A stretch of 43,392 nucleotides of DNA from Azospirillum sp. B506. GTDB taxonomy: Bacteria; Pseudomonadota; Alphaproteobacteria; Azospirillales; Azospirillaceae. The stretch is taken from the NCBI RefSeq assembly GCF_000333595.1, contig NZ_BADK01000952.1, forward strand, positions 8,933 to 52,324, read 5' to 3'. A program made the translations under genes and the position numbers. Positions 8,364 to 16,673 of the stretch are shown here, in pieces. The notes beneath the pieces are model-generated. The model saw nothing but the letters and a program-made list of their open reading frames with translations, did no database searches and was not told where the DNA came from. The stretch's first letter is position 1. Every line of letters begins with the position of its first letter.

Positions 8364-11300
8364 ATGCTGCCCTCCAACCTGCTCCCCTCAGCATCCTCGC
8401 TCTCCGCCCTGTTCATCAAGCGGCCGGTCGGCACATCGCTGCTGATGGTCGGGCTGATGATCCTGGGGGCGGTGGCCTACCGCTTCCTGCCGGTGGCGCC
8501 GCTGCCGCAGGTGGAATTCCCCACCATCATCGTCACCGCCTCGCTGCCCGGCGCCAGCCCGGAGACCGTGGCGGCCTCCGTCGCCACCCCGCTGGAGCGC
8601 CGGCTCTCCCGCATCGCCGGCGTGTCCGAGATGACCTCCAACAGCAAGCTCGGCAGCACCACCGTCGTCGTGCAGTTCGACCTGAACCGCAATGTCGAGG
8701 CGGCGTCGCGCGATGTCCAGGCAGCGATCAACGCCGCCGGCGGCGACCTGCCGGCCGACCTGCCGAGCCCGCCCAAGATGCGCCGCATCAACCCGGCCGA
8801 CGCGCCGGTGATGACGCTGGCGATGACCTCCACCACGCTGGCCCCCGCAGACCTCTACAACCTCGCCGACAGCATCATCGGCCAGCGGCTGAGCCAGATC
8901 GAAGGGGTGGCCCAGGTCACCATCAACGGAGCGGAGAAGACGGCGGTGCGCGTGCGGGTGAACGCCACCGCCGCCGCCAACATGGGCGTCAGCCTGGACT
9001 CGATCCGCACCGTCATCTCCCAGGCCAATGCCAACGGCGCCAAGGGCAGCTTCGACGGCACCCACGAATCCTGGTCCATCGGCGCCAGCGACCAGCTGTT
9101 CGGTGCCGACGCCTACCGCCGGCTGATCGTCACCGAGAAGAACGGCGCCACCATCCGGCTCGGCGACGTCGCCGACGTGATCGAGGCGCCGGAGAACAGA
9201 TACACCGCGGCCTGGCAGGACGGCCACCGCGCCATCCTGATCAACATCCAGAAGCAGCCGGGTTCCAACGTTGTCGACACGGTGGACCGCATCCGGGCGG
9301 AGCTGCCGACGCTGCGCGGCTGGATGCCGCCGGGGGTCACGCTGTCGGTGCGCACCGACCGCACTCCGACCATCCGCGCCTCCATCGACGACGTGCAGAA
9401 GACGCTGGCGGTCACGGTGGCGCTGGTGGTGATGGTGATGGCGCTGTTCCTGCGCCGGCTGTGGGCGACGGTCATTCCCGCCGCCTCGGTTCCGCTGTCG
9501 CTGGCCGGCACCTGCGGCGTGATGTGGATCGTCGGCTACAGCCTGGACAATTTCTCGCTGATGGCGCTGACCATCTCGGTCGGCTTCGTGGTCGACGACG
9601 CCATCGTCGTCATCGAGAACATCGTCCGCCACATCGAAAAGGGCGCCAAACCCTTCGAGGCGGCGGTGAAGGGCGCCCGGCAGGTCGCCTTTACCGTGGT
9701 GTCGATCAGCCTGTCGCTGGTCGCCGTCTTCATCCCCATCCTGTTCATGGGTGGCATCCAGGGCCGGCTGTTCCGCGAGTTCGCCGTGGTGCTGTCGGTC
9801 GCCATCGCCGTCTCGGCGGTGGTGTCGCTGACCCTGACCCCGATGATGTGCGCCCATCTGCTGGAACCGGAGGCGGAGCGCGGCCCGCCCGGCCGGCTCG
9901 GCCGCGCGCTCGCCTGGATCGGCGACCGGCTGTTCGGCCTCTATGCCGGCGGGCTGGACTGGGTGCTGGCCCACCGCCGCACCATGCTGCTGGCGACCTT
10001 CGCCATCATCGGCGTCAGCGTCTGGCTCTACGGGCAGGTGCCGAAGGGCTTCGTGCCGCAGCAGGACACCGGCCTGCTGATCGGCTTCAGCGACCCGCCG
10101 CCGGACATCTCCTTCCGCGCCATGGTCTCGCGCCAGCAGGCCTTGCAGGACGCGGTGGCCGGCGACCCGGCGGTGGACAGCGTCGGCGGCACCATCGGCG
10201 GCGGCGGGCCGGGCGGCACCTATTCCGGCCAGATCGTCATCGGCCTGAAGCCGAAGGCGGAGCGCGACGACCTCGCCACCGTCACCCAGCGGCTGCGCCA
10301 GCGCGCCGGCCGGGTGCCGGGGGTGCAGCTCTACCTGACGCCGGTGCAGGACATCCGCGTCGGCGGCTTCCAGGGGCGCAGCCAGTACCGCTACAGCCTG
10401 CAGGATGCCGACATCAACGCGCTGAACGAGTGGGCGCCCAAGCTGGTCGACAAGATGCGCACCCTGCCGGAGCTGGTCGACGTCGCCAACGACCGCCAGA
10501 ATGGCGGCATCCAGGCCAACGTCATCGTCGACCGCGACGCCGCCACCCGGCTCGGCGTGTCGCTGAGCGCCCTGGAATCGACGCTCTACGACGCCTTCGG
10601 CCAGCGGCAGGTCTCGACCATGTATCTGGCGCAGAACCAGCACAAGGTGGTGCTGGAGGTCGAGCCGTCCGAAGCGCTCGGCCCCGACGACCTCAAGCGC
10701 ATCTATGTTCCGGGCCGCGGCGGCATGGTGCCGCTGTCGGCGGTGTCGCGCGTCGTCATCGGCAACCAGGCCGCCAGCATCCAGCACCAGAGCGGCTTCC
10801 CGGTCGCCAACCTGACCTTCGACCTCGCCCCCGGCGTCTCGCTGTCCCAGGCGACCGAGCTGATCCAGCGCGCCGCCGAGGACATCGGCATGCCGGCCAG
10901 CATCCGTGCCGGCTTCCAGGGCGACGCCCGCGCCTTCCAGCAATCCTCCTCCAGCCAGCCCTTGCTGATCCTGGCGGCGCTGATCACCATCTACATCGTG
11001 CTGGGGGTGCTCTACGAAAGCCTGATCCACCCGCTGACCATCCTGTCGACCCTGCCGTCCGCCGGACTGGGGGCGCTGATCGCGCTGATCCTGACCGGCT
11101 ACGACCTGTCGATCGTCGCCCTGATCGGCATCATCCTGCTGATCGGCATCGTCAAGAAGAACGCCATCATGATGATCGACTTCGCCCTGGAGGCGGAGCG
11201 GACCCGCGGCCTGTCGCCGCTGGAGGCGATCCGCGAGGCCGGTCTGGTCCGCTTCCGCCCGATCATGATGACGACGATGGCGGCGCTGCTTGGCGCCGTG

Positions 11301-11483
11301 CCCCTGGCCTTCGACTACGGCACCGGCGGCGAGATCCGCCGCCCGCTCGGCATCGCCATCATCGGCGGGCTGCTGGTCAGCCAGATGCTGACGCTCTACA
11401 CCACGCCGGTGGTCTATCTGACGCTGGAACGGCTGGCCCTGCGCCACAAGCGCCGCGCCGCCATCGCCGCCCCGGCGGAATAG
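8364..11483 (+). CDS. mdtC: RND multidrug efflux permease (MdtC-like)
   Basis: A 1039-residue second RND permease, clearly paralogous to the preceding gene along its whole length (shared SFDGxxxSWSIG, YDAFGQRQVSTxY and IGIVKKNAIMMIDFALEAER). The helix-4 acidic pair is at about D411-D412. In E. coli MdtBC the two permeases work as a 2:1 heterotrimer with unequal roles, and the same is inferred here. Known MdtABC substrates include bile salts and novobiocin, and in E. coli the pump contributes to enterobactin export. The last point fits the neighbouring siderophore receptor. The actual substrate here is unknown. Confidence 0.92.
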   Translation: MLPSNLLPSASSLSALFIKRPVGTSLLMVGLMILGAVAYRFLPVAPLPQVEFPTIIVTASLPGASPETVAASVATPLERRLSRIAGVSEMTSNSKLGSTTVVVQFDLNRNVEAASRDVQAAINAAGGDLPADLPSPPKMRRINPADAPVMTLAMTSTTLAPADLYNLADSIIGQRLSQIEGVAQVTINGAEKTAVRVRVNATAAANMGVSLDSIRTVISQANANGAKGSFDGTHESWSIGASDQLFGADAYRRLIVTEKNGATIRLGDVADVIEAPENRYTAAWQDGHRAILINIQKQPGSNVVDTVDRIRAELPTLRGWMPPGVTLSVRTDRTPTIRASIDDVQKTLAVTVALVVMVMALFLRRLWATVIPAASVPLSLAGTCGVMWIVGYSLDNFSLMALTISVGFVVDDAIVVIENIVRHIEKGAKPFEAAVKGARQVAFTVVSISLSLVAVFIPILFMGGIQGRLFREFAVVLSVAIAVSAVVSLTLTPMMCAHLLEPEAERGPPGRLGRALAWIGDRLFGLYAGGLDWVLAHRRTMLLATFAIIGVSVWLYGQVPKGFVPQQDTGLLIGFSDPPPDISFRAMVSRQQALQDAVAGDPAVDSVGGTIGGGGPGGTYSGQIVIGLKPKAERDDLATVTQRLRQRAGRVPGVQLYLTPVQDIRVGGFQGRSQYRYSLQDADINALNEWAPKLVDKMRTLPELVDVANDRQNGGIQANVIVDRDAATRLGVSLSALESTLYDAFGQRQVSTMYLAQNQHKVVLEVEPSEALGPDDLKRIYVPGRGGMVPLSAVSRVVIGNQAASIQHQSGFPVANLTFDLAPGVSLSQATELIQRAAEDIGMPASIRAGFQGDARAFQQSSSSQPLLILAALITIYIVLGVLYESLIHPLTILSTLPSAGLGALIALILTGYDLSIVALIGIILLIGIVKKNAIMMIDFALEAERTRGLSPLEAIREAGLVRFRPIMMTTMAALLGAVPLAFDYGTGGEIRRPLGIAIIGGLLVSQMLTLYTTPVVYLTLERLALRHKRRAAIAAPAE

Positions 11484-11527
11484 GGGGCGGCGGATGGGGG
11501 CGGTGCTTCTATTCCACCTGACAAGAT

Positions 11528-11551
11528 CCCCTCTCCCCCCCGGGGAGAGGG
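11528..11551. repeat. Short CTCTCCCC palindrome (dispersed REP-like element)
   Basis: CCCTCTCCCC followed by CGGGGAGAGGG forms a strong hairpin just after the mdtC-like gene. Related palindromes occur at 30952, 33013, 35888 and 37159, always between genes. It may act as a transcription terminator or mRNA 3'-end stabiliser for the pump operon, although there is no T-run. Confidence 0.7.
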
Positions 11552-11617
11552 TTAGGGTGAGGGGGTCGCGCGGCGGCCCTCTCCCAAAAGTCCTGCAATG
11601 CATCCCCCTCACCCCGA

Positions 11618-11700
11618 CCCTCTCCCCGCTTTCAGCGGACCAGACGTCCGCCTGTCGCGTCAGCGCAAACTTCGTTTGCGCGAGAGCGGGGGGGAGAGGG
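11618..11700. repeat. Long dispersed palindromic element, copy 1
   Basis: An 83-bp element bounded by CTCTCCCCGC and GCGGGGGGAGAGG, containing two internal hairpins: GCGGAC/GTCCGC (11635-11651) and the perfect GCGCAAAC-TTC-GTTTGCGC (11663-11681). A second copy in the opposite orientation lies at 35888-35976. The core CTGTCGCGTCAGCGCAAAC is identical in both. It lies in the 277-bp gap between mdtC and the ECF sigma gene, which otherwise holds only the short palindrome and no gene that I can support. Confidence 0.75.
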
Positions 11701-11760
11701 AGGTGGCGCCTCTCCGCCCTCTTCGGCATAGTTCTCGCCCACGGCAGGAGCGGAGCCCCG

Positions 11761-12312
11761 GTGGTCGAGGCGGGCGACACGGACGACGAACTGATGGGGC
11801 GCGTGGCCGGCGGCGACGCCGCCGCCTTCGACCGTCTGGCCGCCCGCCACATGCGCCGCGCCGTGGCGCTGGCCCAGCGGATGACCGGCAACCCCTCCGA
11901 CGCCGACGAGATCGCGCAGGAGGCCTTCCTGCGGGTCTGGCAGCATGCCGGCCGCTGGGACGGGGCGCGGGCCGCCTTCACCACCTGGCTCTACCGCATC
12001 GTCCTGAATCTCGCCATCGACCGTGGCCGACGCCCCGGCTGGTCGCCGCTGGAGGAGGCCGGCGATCCGCCCGACGAGCGCCCCGACGCCCTGACCCGCA
12101 TTGCCGAACGCCAGACCGCCGAGCGCGTCAACCGGGCGCTGGCCGCCCTGCCCGACCGCCAGCGCGCCGCCGTCGTGCTGTTCCACCAGGAGGGCCTCAG
12201 CCTGCGCCAGGCCGCCGAGATCCTGACCATGAGCGAAAGCGCCTTCGCCTCGCTGCTGGCCCGCGCCCGCGCCGCGTTGAAGAGCGCGCTCGCCACCTCC
12301 GAGATCCTGTGA
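11761..12312 (+). CDS. ECF-type RNA polymerase sigma factor
   Basis: A 183-residue sigma-70-family factor with only regions 2 and 4, as in ECF sigmas. Region 2 includes DADEIAQEAFLRVW and the -10 recognition part TWLYRIVLNLAID. Region 4 includes ALAALPDRQRAAVVLF and the helix-turn-helix LSLRQAAEILTMSESAFASLL. The start is taken at a GTG with GGAG five bases upstream, because the upstream in-frame stretch is the palindromic repeat and is unlikely to be coding. The gene is followed within 11 bp by a membrane protein and then by a periplasmic sensor, so it is probably held inactive by its neighbour and released by a metal or envelope signal. Target promoters are not identified. Confidence 0.88.
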   Translation: MVEAGDTDDELMGRVAGGDAAAFDRLAARHMRRAVALAQRMTGNPSDADEIAQEAFLRVWQHAGRWDGARAAFTTWLYRIVLNLAIDRGRRPGWSPLEEAGDPPDERPDALTRIAERQTAERVNRALAALPDRQRAAVVLFHQEGLSLRQAAEILTMSESAFASLLARARAALKSALATSEIL

Positions 12313-12323
12313 GGGAGGATGCC

Positions 12324-12767
12324 ATGACCGACGAAGACTTCCTCCGCCACCTGGACGATTACGGCGCCGCGCCGGAGCGCTGGCCTGCGGAGCTGCGCGC
12401 GGATGCCGATACGGCGCTCGCCCGCTCGCCCGCCCTGCGCACCGCCTTGGAAGAAGCCCAGTCCTTCGACCGTCTGCTGGCCAGCCCCGCCATGGCGGTG
12501 GACGACGCCCGCGTCGCCCGCCTGCTGTCCAGCGTCGGTGCGGCGGCGCGAACCGTGCCGCAGGAAGGCGTGGTCATGCTGCTGCTCGGTCCCATGCAGC
12601 GGCGGAGGGTTGCCGGTTTCTGCGTCGCGCTGCTGGCGCTGGGCTGGCTGACCGGGGGCTGGGTCGCCGGCCATCTCGCCAGTCCGGGCCTCGCGGCGTC
12701 CCGCGGCCAGGAGCTGGCCCTGCTGAACGACGAGGTCGTCACCCTGTTCGACGGAGACACCCGATGA
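12324..12767 (+). CDS. Single-pass membrane protein, putative anti-sigma factor
   Basis: A 147-residue protein with a cytoplasmic N-terminal part (about residues 1-92, beginning MTDEDFLRHLDDYGAAPERW), one membrane helix at about 93-115 and a short periplasmic tail. A GAGGGAGG ribosome site sits just before the ATG. Position directly after the ECF sigma gene and topology suggest an anti-sigma factor. I see no HXXXCXXC zinc motif, so it is not a classical ZAS-type anti-sigma. The role is inferred from context. Confidence 0.75.
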   Translation: MTDEDFLRHLDDYGAAPERWPAELRADADTALARSPALRTALEEAQSFDRLLASPAMAVDDARVARLLSSVGAAARTVPQEGVVMLLLGPMQRRRVAGFCVALLALGWLTGGWVAGHLASPGLAASRGQELALLNDEVVTLFDGDTR

Positions 12768-13282
12768 GCGGATTGGCCGCCCCCCGTCGCCCGCAGCACT
12801 CCCTCCTGACCCGCCTCCGGCAACGGATGAGCCTGCGCCGGCTGGCACTGATGTCGCTGGCGCTGAACCTGTTCCTGGCCGCCATCCTGGGGGCCATGCT
12901 GGCCGGCACCGCCCGCCAGCCGGAGCCGCCGCCCTTCCGGCCGATGCCCGACCGCTTCGTCGAGCATATGGCCGCCAGCCTGTCCGGTGCCGATGCCGCC
13001 CGCCTGCGCGCCGTCTTCGAACCGCTGCGCCCGCGCTACGAAGCGCTGACCCAGGACTATCGCGAGGAGGGGCAGCGGGTGCGCGACCTGCTCCAGGCGG
13101 AGCCGGTGGATTTCGACTCCCTGAACGCCACCATCGCCGCCGCCCGCGCCAAGCGCCGCCTGATCGCCGAATTGACCGAGCAGACCGTTCTGCGCGTCCT
13201 GCCCGACCTTTCCCCGGCCGGGCGGCTGAAGATGGTCGGCGGCTGGGGAACCGCTGGCGCTCCCGATACGCCCAAAAAATAG
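12764..13282 (+). CDS. Periplasmic metal-sensor-like protein (Metal_resist family)
   Basis: A 172-residue protein whose ATG overlaps the preceding stop (ATGA). A hydrophobic helix near residues 27-47 anchors or exports it. The remainder is a helical periplasmic domain with RYEALTQDYREEGQRVRDLL and a terminal LSPAGRLKM, resembling the ZraP/CnrX-type Metal_resist family, which binds metals or acts as a chaperone-sensor in the periplasm. Sigma, anti-sigma-like and sensor genes form one operon. No obvious His/Cys/Met-rich site is visible, so metal specificity cannot be assigned. Confidence 0.8.
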   Translation: MSGLAAPRRPQHSLLTRLRQRMSLRRLALMSLALNLFLAAILGAMLAGTARQPEPPPFRPMPDRFVEHMAASLSGADAARLRAVFEPLRPRYEALTQDYREEGQRVRDLLQAEPVDFDSLNATIAAARAKRRLIAELTEQTVLRVLPDLSPAGRLKMVGGWGTAGAPDTPKK

Positions 13283-13292
13283 GCAAACCCAC

Positions 13293-13408
13293 TCATCCAC
13301 AGGCCGGGTTGGCTGGCCGGAACGGTGCGGATGATTCTGTTCGGAGATTGCGCACACATCTATCCACAGATTCTGTGGAGAAGAAAACCGGACGAGATTT
13401 TATCCACA
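13293..13408. promoter_or_regulatory. Cluster of DnaA-box-like sequences
   Basis: Within 116 bp there is one perfect DnaA box TTATCCACA (13400-13408). Three more have one mismatch: TCATCCACA (13293-13301), CTATCCACA (13360-13368) and TGTGGAGAA on the other strand (13374-13382). The cluster sits in a 257-bp gene-free stretch (13283-13539), with relatively AT-rich DNA at 13381-13440, upstream of a small DNA-binding-like gene. It could be a DnaA-titration site, a DnaA-controlled promoter or a minor origin. There is no dnaA, hemE or repABC nearby to mark it as oriC. Confidence 0.5.
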
Positions 13409-13539
13409 CAAATTCACAAGTTATCATCCCCAAGTTTTATCGGCAGCCTTCCCAAGGATCCTTGTGTCCACCGTCGATCCGGCATATCCAAATGACGTGA
13501 CCAGGTCGTGTAGACTGGCAAGATCGGTGGGGGATCGTC

Positions 13540-13794
13540 ATGATCGCAGATCCATTTCATCCAAAGAAGGCGACGATCTCTTTGCGAGTCGACCGCAGAA
13601 TCAAAGATGTCGCCAAGAATTACGCGCGCCAGCGCCAGACGCCTTTGGCCGAGGTCATGCGCGACCTCTTGGCCCGCTATGTCGCCGAATGCGCGCGGGA
13701 GAATGCCCACGCCGCCCCGGACCTGTTGAAGGACCGGCCGGCGCAATATGTGGATTTCGCAAAGCTGGAAGGCCTGATGGGCCGACAGGAGTAA
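13540..13794 (+). CDS. Small ribbon-helix-helix-like protein, function unknown
   Basis: An 84-residue protein. Residues 10-50 (ATISLRVDRRIKDVAKNYAR, then a TPLAEVMRDLLARYV helix) look like a MetJ/CopG-type strand-helix-helix DNA-binding fold. The C-terminal half is polar and could bind a partner. A GGGGGA ribosome site precedes the ATG. No toxin gene adjoins it, so an antitoxin role is not supported. An autoregulator or a nucleoid/replication-linked regulator is possible given the DnaA-box cluster directly upstream. Confidence 0.65.
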   Translation: MIADPFHPKKATISLRVDRRIKDVAKNYARQRQTPLAEVMRDLLARYVAECARENAHAAPDLLKDRPAQYVDFAKLEGLMGRQE

Positions 13795-13796
13795 AC

Positions 13797-13817
13797 CCGC
13801 CCGTCTTGAGCGGGCGG
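13797..13817 (+). terminator. Hairpin after the RHH-like gene
   Basis: CCGCCCG, a seven-base loop, then CGGGCGG forms a GC stem starting 2 bp after the stop. There is no clear T-run, so an intrinsic terminator is only a possibility. Confidence 0.35.
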
Positions 13818-13870
13818 CTCCGGCCCCATACATCGACGGTGGACAAGCTGCCAGGGGAAGGAGCCCCACG

Positions 13871-14353
13871 ATGCCGCCCACCGCCAATTCGTCCACAGCC
13901 GCTCAGTCATCCACCGGCACCGACAGCCTGCACGTCGCCTGCCCGCATTGCGACACGCTGAACCGCGTGCCCCCGGCCCGTCTCGGCGGCGGCAAGTGCG
14001 GCCGCTGCGGCAAGGCCCTGTTCGAAGGAAAGCCGGTGGCGCTCGACACCCGCCGCTTCGCCGCCCATGCCGAGCAGGGCGACCTGCCGCTGCTGATCGA
14101 TTTCTGGGCCGACTGGTGCGGCCCCTGCCGCATGATGGCCCCCGTCTTCGCCCAGGCCGCGGCCCAGCTCGAACCCCGGGTCCGCCTCGCCAAGATCGAC
14201 ACCGAGGCGTCTCCCGACCTCGCCGCCCGCTTCGGCATCCGCAGCATCCCGTCGCTGGTCCTGGTCCATCGCGGCCGCGAGATCGCCCGCACCGCCGGCG
14301 CCATGCCGCTGCCGGCGCTGGTGGCCTGGGTGCGGCAGACGCTGGGCCGGTAG
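13871..14353 (+). CDS. trxC: Thioredoxin 2
   Basis: A 160-residue cytoplasmic thiol-disulphide reductase of the TrxC class. An N-terminal zinc ribbon has the paired motifs CPHC (24-27) and CGRC (43-46). The thioredoxin fold carries the active site WCGPC (82-86) and the cis-proline motif SIPSLVLVHRG. The zinc ribbon separates it from TrxA. A strong ribosome site (GGAAGGAG) precedes the ATG. It converges on the chemoreceptor gene with a 24-bp gap. In other bacteria TrxC is linked to oxidative-stress responses; no OxyR site was identified here. Confidence 0.93.
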   Translation: MPPTANSSTAAQSSTGTDSLHVACPHCDTLNRVPPARLGGGKCGRCGKALFEGKPVALDTRRFAAHAEQGDLPLLIDFWADWCGPCRMMAPVFAQAAAQLEPRVRLAKIDTEASPDLAARFGIRSIPSLVLVHRGREIARTAGAMPLPALVAWVRQTLGR

Positions 14354-14379
14354 CCCGGCGCCTGCCGCCGGCGGGCTTT
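14352..14379. terminator. Bidirectional hairpin between trxC and the chemoreceptor
   Basis: AGCCCG and CGGGCT flank a GC-rich inner part and end in TTT on the plus strand. The structure spans the gap between the two convergent stops and may end both transcripts. The inner stem is imperfect. Confidence 0.4.
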
Positions 14380-16426
14380 ACGCCGCCCGCACCGTCGCGA
14401 TGAAGGTCCCCACCTCCTTGCGCAGGCGCTCGGCTTCGGCAGCCAGCTCCTCGGAGGTGCCGTGGACGCGGCCGGCGGCGTCGCCGGTCTCATGGACCGC
14501 GGTGCTGACACCGGCGATGTTGCTCGACACCTCCTCGGTGCCCTGGGCCGCCTGGGTGACGCTGGAGGCGATTTCGCGGGTGGCGGCGGCCTGTTCCTCG
14601 ATGGCGGCGGCGATGGCGGTGGTGATCTCGCTCATGCGGCCGATGGTCTGGCCGATGCTGCCGATCGCCTTCTGGGCGCCGCCGGTGGTCTGCTGGATCT
14701 CCTGCACCTTGGCCTGGATCTCGTCGGTGGCGCGCGAGGTCTGGGTCGCCAGCGCCTTCACCTCGCTCGCCACCACGGCGAAGCCCTTGCCGGCCTCGCC
14801 CGCCCGGGCCGCCTCGATGGTGGCGTTCAGCGCCAGCAGGTTGGTCTGGGCGGCGATGCCGCTGATCAGTTCCACCACCGCGCCGATCTGCTCGGCGGCG
14901 GAAACCAGATCGCGCATGGTGCGGTCGGCGCCGTCGGCGTCGGCCACCGCCTGGCTGGCGATGCGGGTGGAGTTCTCCACCTGCTGGCCGATCTCGGAGA
15001 TGGATGCCGACAGCTCCTCCGTCGCGGTGGCGACGGTCTGCACGTTGGCCGATGCCTGTTCGGAGGCCGAGGCGACCAGCAGCGAGCGCTCGCTCGCCTC
15101 ATGCGCGGTGGCGGTCAGGGCGGTGGCGGCGTCGCGCATGCCGGTGGCGGCGGTGGCGACGGTGTCGACGATTCCCTTCACCGTGCTTTCGAAGGTGTCG
15201 GCCATCTGCATCATCGTCTGGCGGCGCTGGGCGGCGGCCTGCCGCTCGCTCTCCTCCTGCGCCTTGCGCATCCGCTCGATCTCCAGCGCGTTCGTCTTGA
15301 AGACCTGGAGCGCGCGGGCCAGCGCGCCGATTTCGTCGCGGCGGTCGTCGTCGGTGACGGTCACCGTCAGGTCGCCTTCGGCCAGCCGCCCCATCTCCCG
15401 CGTGATGTTGCCGAGCGGCCGGGTGATCGCCCGCGAAATCGCCCAAGCCAGCAACAGGCCGAGCAGCACCGCCACGACCGTCACCGCCGTGCCACGCCCC
15501 TCGGCGGCGGCCACCTCGGCGGCGGCGGTGACCTCCAGCCTCGACAGGAAGCGGGCGGACTGATCGCGGATCATGGTGATCCTGTCGTTGATCTGCTTGC
15601 CGGCCTTGCCCAGCGTTTCTCTGTTCAGCGACTGGAGCTGGTCGCTCAGCGTCGAGATGCGGTCGATGCCGGCGCCGTAGGCGGGAAGCTTGGCGACCGC
15701 CTCGGACAGCTTGGCCTTGACCGGGCCGTCGGCCATACCGTCGCGCAACGCCGCGGCCTTCGCCGTCATTTCCCCCAGATCCTTGCGGATGCGGGCCAGA
15801 TCCTCCGCTTTCATCTCCACCACGAAACGGGCGACCAGCACGCGGACCAGCAGAAACTGTTCGCTGACGTCGGCGGCCAGCACGGTGCGGTCCAAGTCGC
15901 CGCCGGCCTTCTCCGCCTTGACCGTCTCGCTCAACGCGCGGCGGATGTCGGCGCCCAGCGTGTTGACCACCGAGGCGACGATGGAATCGCGCTCGGTCCG
16001 TGCGGCGACCAGCTGGTCGAACCCGGTGGTCAGCGTCTGGTACAGGGTGGCGATCTCCTGCGCCGCCTGCCGGTCGCCCGCATCGGTCATCTGCGCCGAC
16101 GCCTGATCCAGCCTCTGGCGGAAGCCGGCCAATTCGCTGCGGAAGCGGTCGGCGACGGCAGGCGCCCCGCTGGACAGGAATTCCTGCGCCGCCGCCAGGG
16201 TGTCCGACATGTTGGTGTCGGCCTCCCCCAACGTCATGGCGATATGCGACTGCGCCGCGTAGCGGTGGAGCGCGTCGTCGCTCGATCGCAGACCGGTCCA
16301 GGATACGCCCCCAAGCCCGACCAGCAGCGCCAGCGTGATGCCGAAGCCGGTGTAGATCTTGGTCGCCGTCCGCAGATTGGCGAAAGGACCAGCGTTTCTG
16401 GTTTGGGCTGTGCTGGCGGCGTTCAT
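14378..16426 (-). CDS. Methyl-accepting chemotaxis protein with large periplasmic sensor
   Basis: A 682-residue transmembrane chemoreceptor. The first membrane helix is at about residues 24-45 ([20 protein letters not shown]), and the second at about 310-332. Between them is a helical periplasmic domain of roughly 260 residues, the size of a double four-helix bundle (HBM-type), often used to sense organic acids. A HAMP domain follows ([20 protein letters not shown]). The signalling domain has the conserved hairpin tip [31 protein letters not shown] in its usual place and a long region able to pair with CheA/CheW. No CheR/CheB pentapeptide tail is seen at the end (TFIATVRAA). The ligand is unknown. 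A sigma-54-type promoter lies 79 bp upstream. Confidence 0.92.
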   Translation of the reverse strand: MNAASTAQTRNAGPFANLRTATKIYTGFGITLALLVGLGGVSWTGLRSSDDALHRYAAQSHIAMTLGEADTNMSDTLAAAQEFLSSGAPAVADRFRSELAGFRQRLDQASAQMTDAGDRQAAQEIATLYQTLTTGFDQLVAARTERDSIVASVVNTLGADIRRALSETVKAEKAGGDLDRTVLAADVSEQFLLVRVLVARFVVEMKAEDLARIRKDLGEMTAKAAALRDGMADGPVKAKLSEAVAKLPAYGAGIDRISTLSDQLQSLNRETLGKAGKQINDRITMIRDQSARFLSRLEVTAAAEVAAAEGRGTAVTVVAVLLGLLLAWAISRAITRPLGNITREMGRLAEGDLTVTVTDDDRRDEIGALARALQVFKTNALEIERMRKAQEESERQAAAQRRQTMMQMADTFESTVKGIVDTVATAATGMRDAATALTATAHEASERSLLVASASEQASANVQTVATATEELSASISEIGQQVENSTRIASQAVADADGADRTMRDLVSAAEQIGAVVELISGIAAQTNLLALNATIEAARAGEAGKGFAVVASEVKALATQTSRATDEIQAKVQEIQQTTGGAQKAIGSIGQTIGRMSEITTAIAAAIEEQAAATREIASSVTQAAQGTEEVSSNIAGVSTAVHETGDAAGRVHGTSEELAAEAERLRKEVGTFIATVRAA

Positions 16427-16504
16427 GGCTGGGGACCTCGTCTTCTGACCCTAATTCCGCAGGCCGCCCTCGCTTTTGGACGGTCGCTTGTCAGCGAGGT
16501 ACCC

Positions 16505-16521
16505 TACAAGAACAGTGCCAA
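16505..16521 (-). promoter_or_regulatory. Sigma-54-type (-24/-12) promoter of the chemoreceptor
   Basis: On the minus strand TTGGCAC, five bases, then TTGTA matches the RpoN consensus TTGGCACN5TTGCW with one deviation (T for C in the -12 element). It sits about 80 bp before the chemoreceptor ATG and points toward it. RpoN controls motility and chemotaxis genes in Azospirillum, so the placement makes sense. No activator site was identified in the rest of the 247-bp gap. Confidence 0.6.
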
Positions 16522-16673
16522 AGGACCATTAACGCCGCCCTTGTTTTTCTACCCAGCGAAATCGCTCCAATTTTGGCAAAAACCGTCCTTCACCAGTCGC
16601 ATTTCGCCATGACCACTGAGTTTGCTTCGCATTTTGCCAAAGCCTGCCCTTAGCGGCCGCAAAAACAATGACG

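Noticed and set aside
8388..11984. A 1.2-kb-residue-scale open frame opposite mdtC and the sigma gene
   Set aside because: Same reason: antisense of a well-supported RND permease, with composition of a shadow frame.
13283..13539. DnaA-box cluster considered as the main chromosomal oriC
   Set aside because: No dnaA, dnaN, hemE, parAB or other origin-linked gene is adjacent. Only a weaker regulatory or minor-origin claim is kept.
13540..13794. RHH-like gene as an antitoxin of a toxin-antitoxin pair
   Set aside because: The next gene is thioredoxin 2 and the previous is the metal sensor; no toxin-like partner is present.
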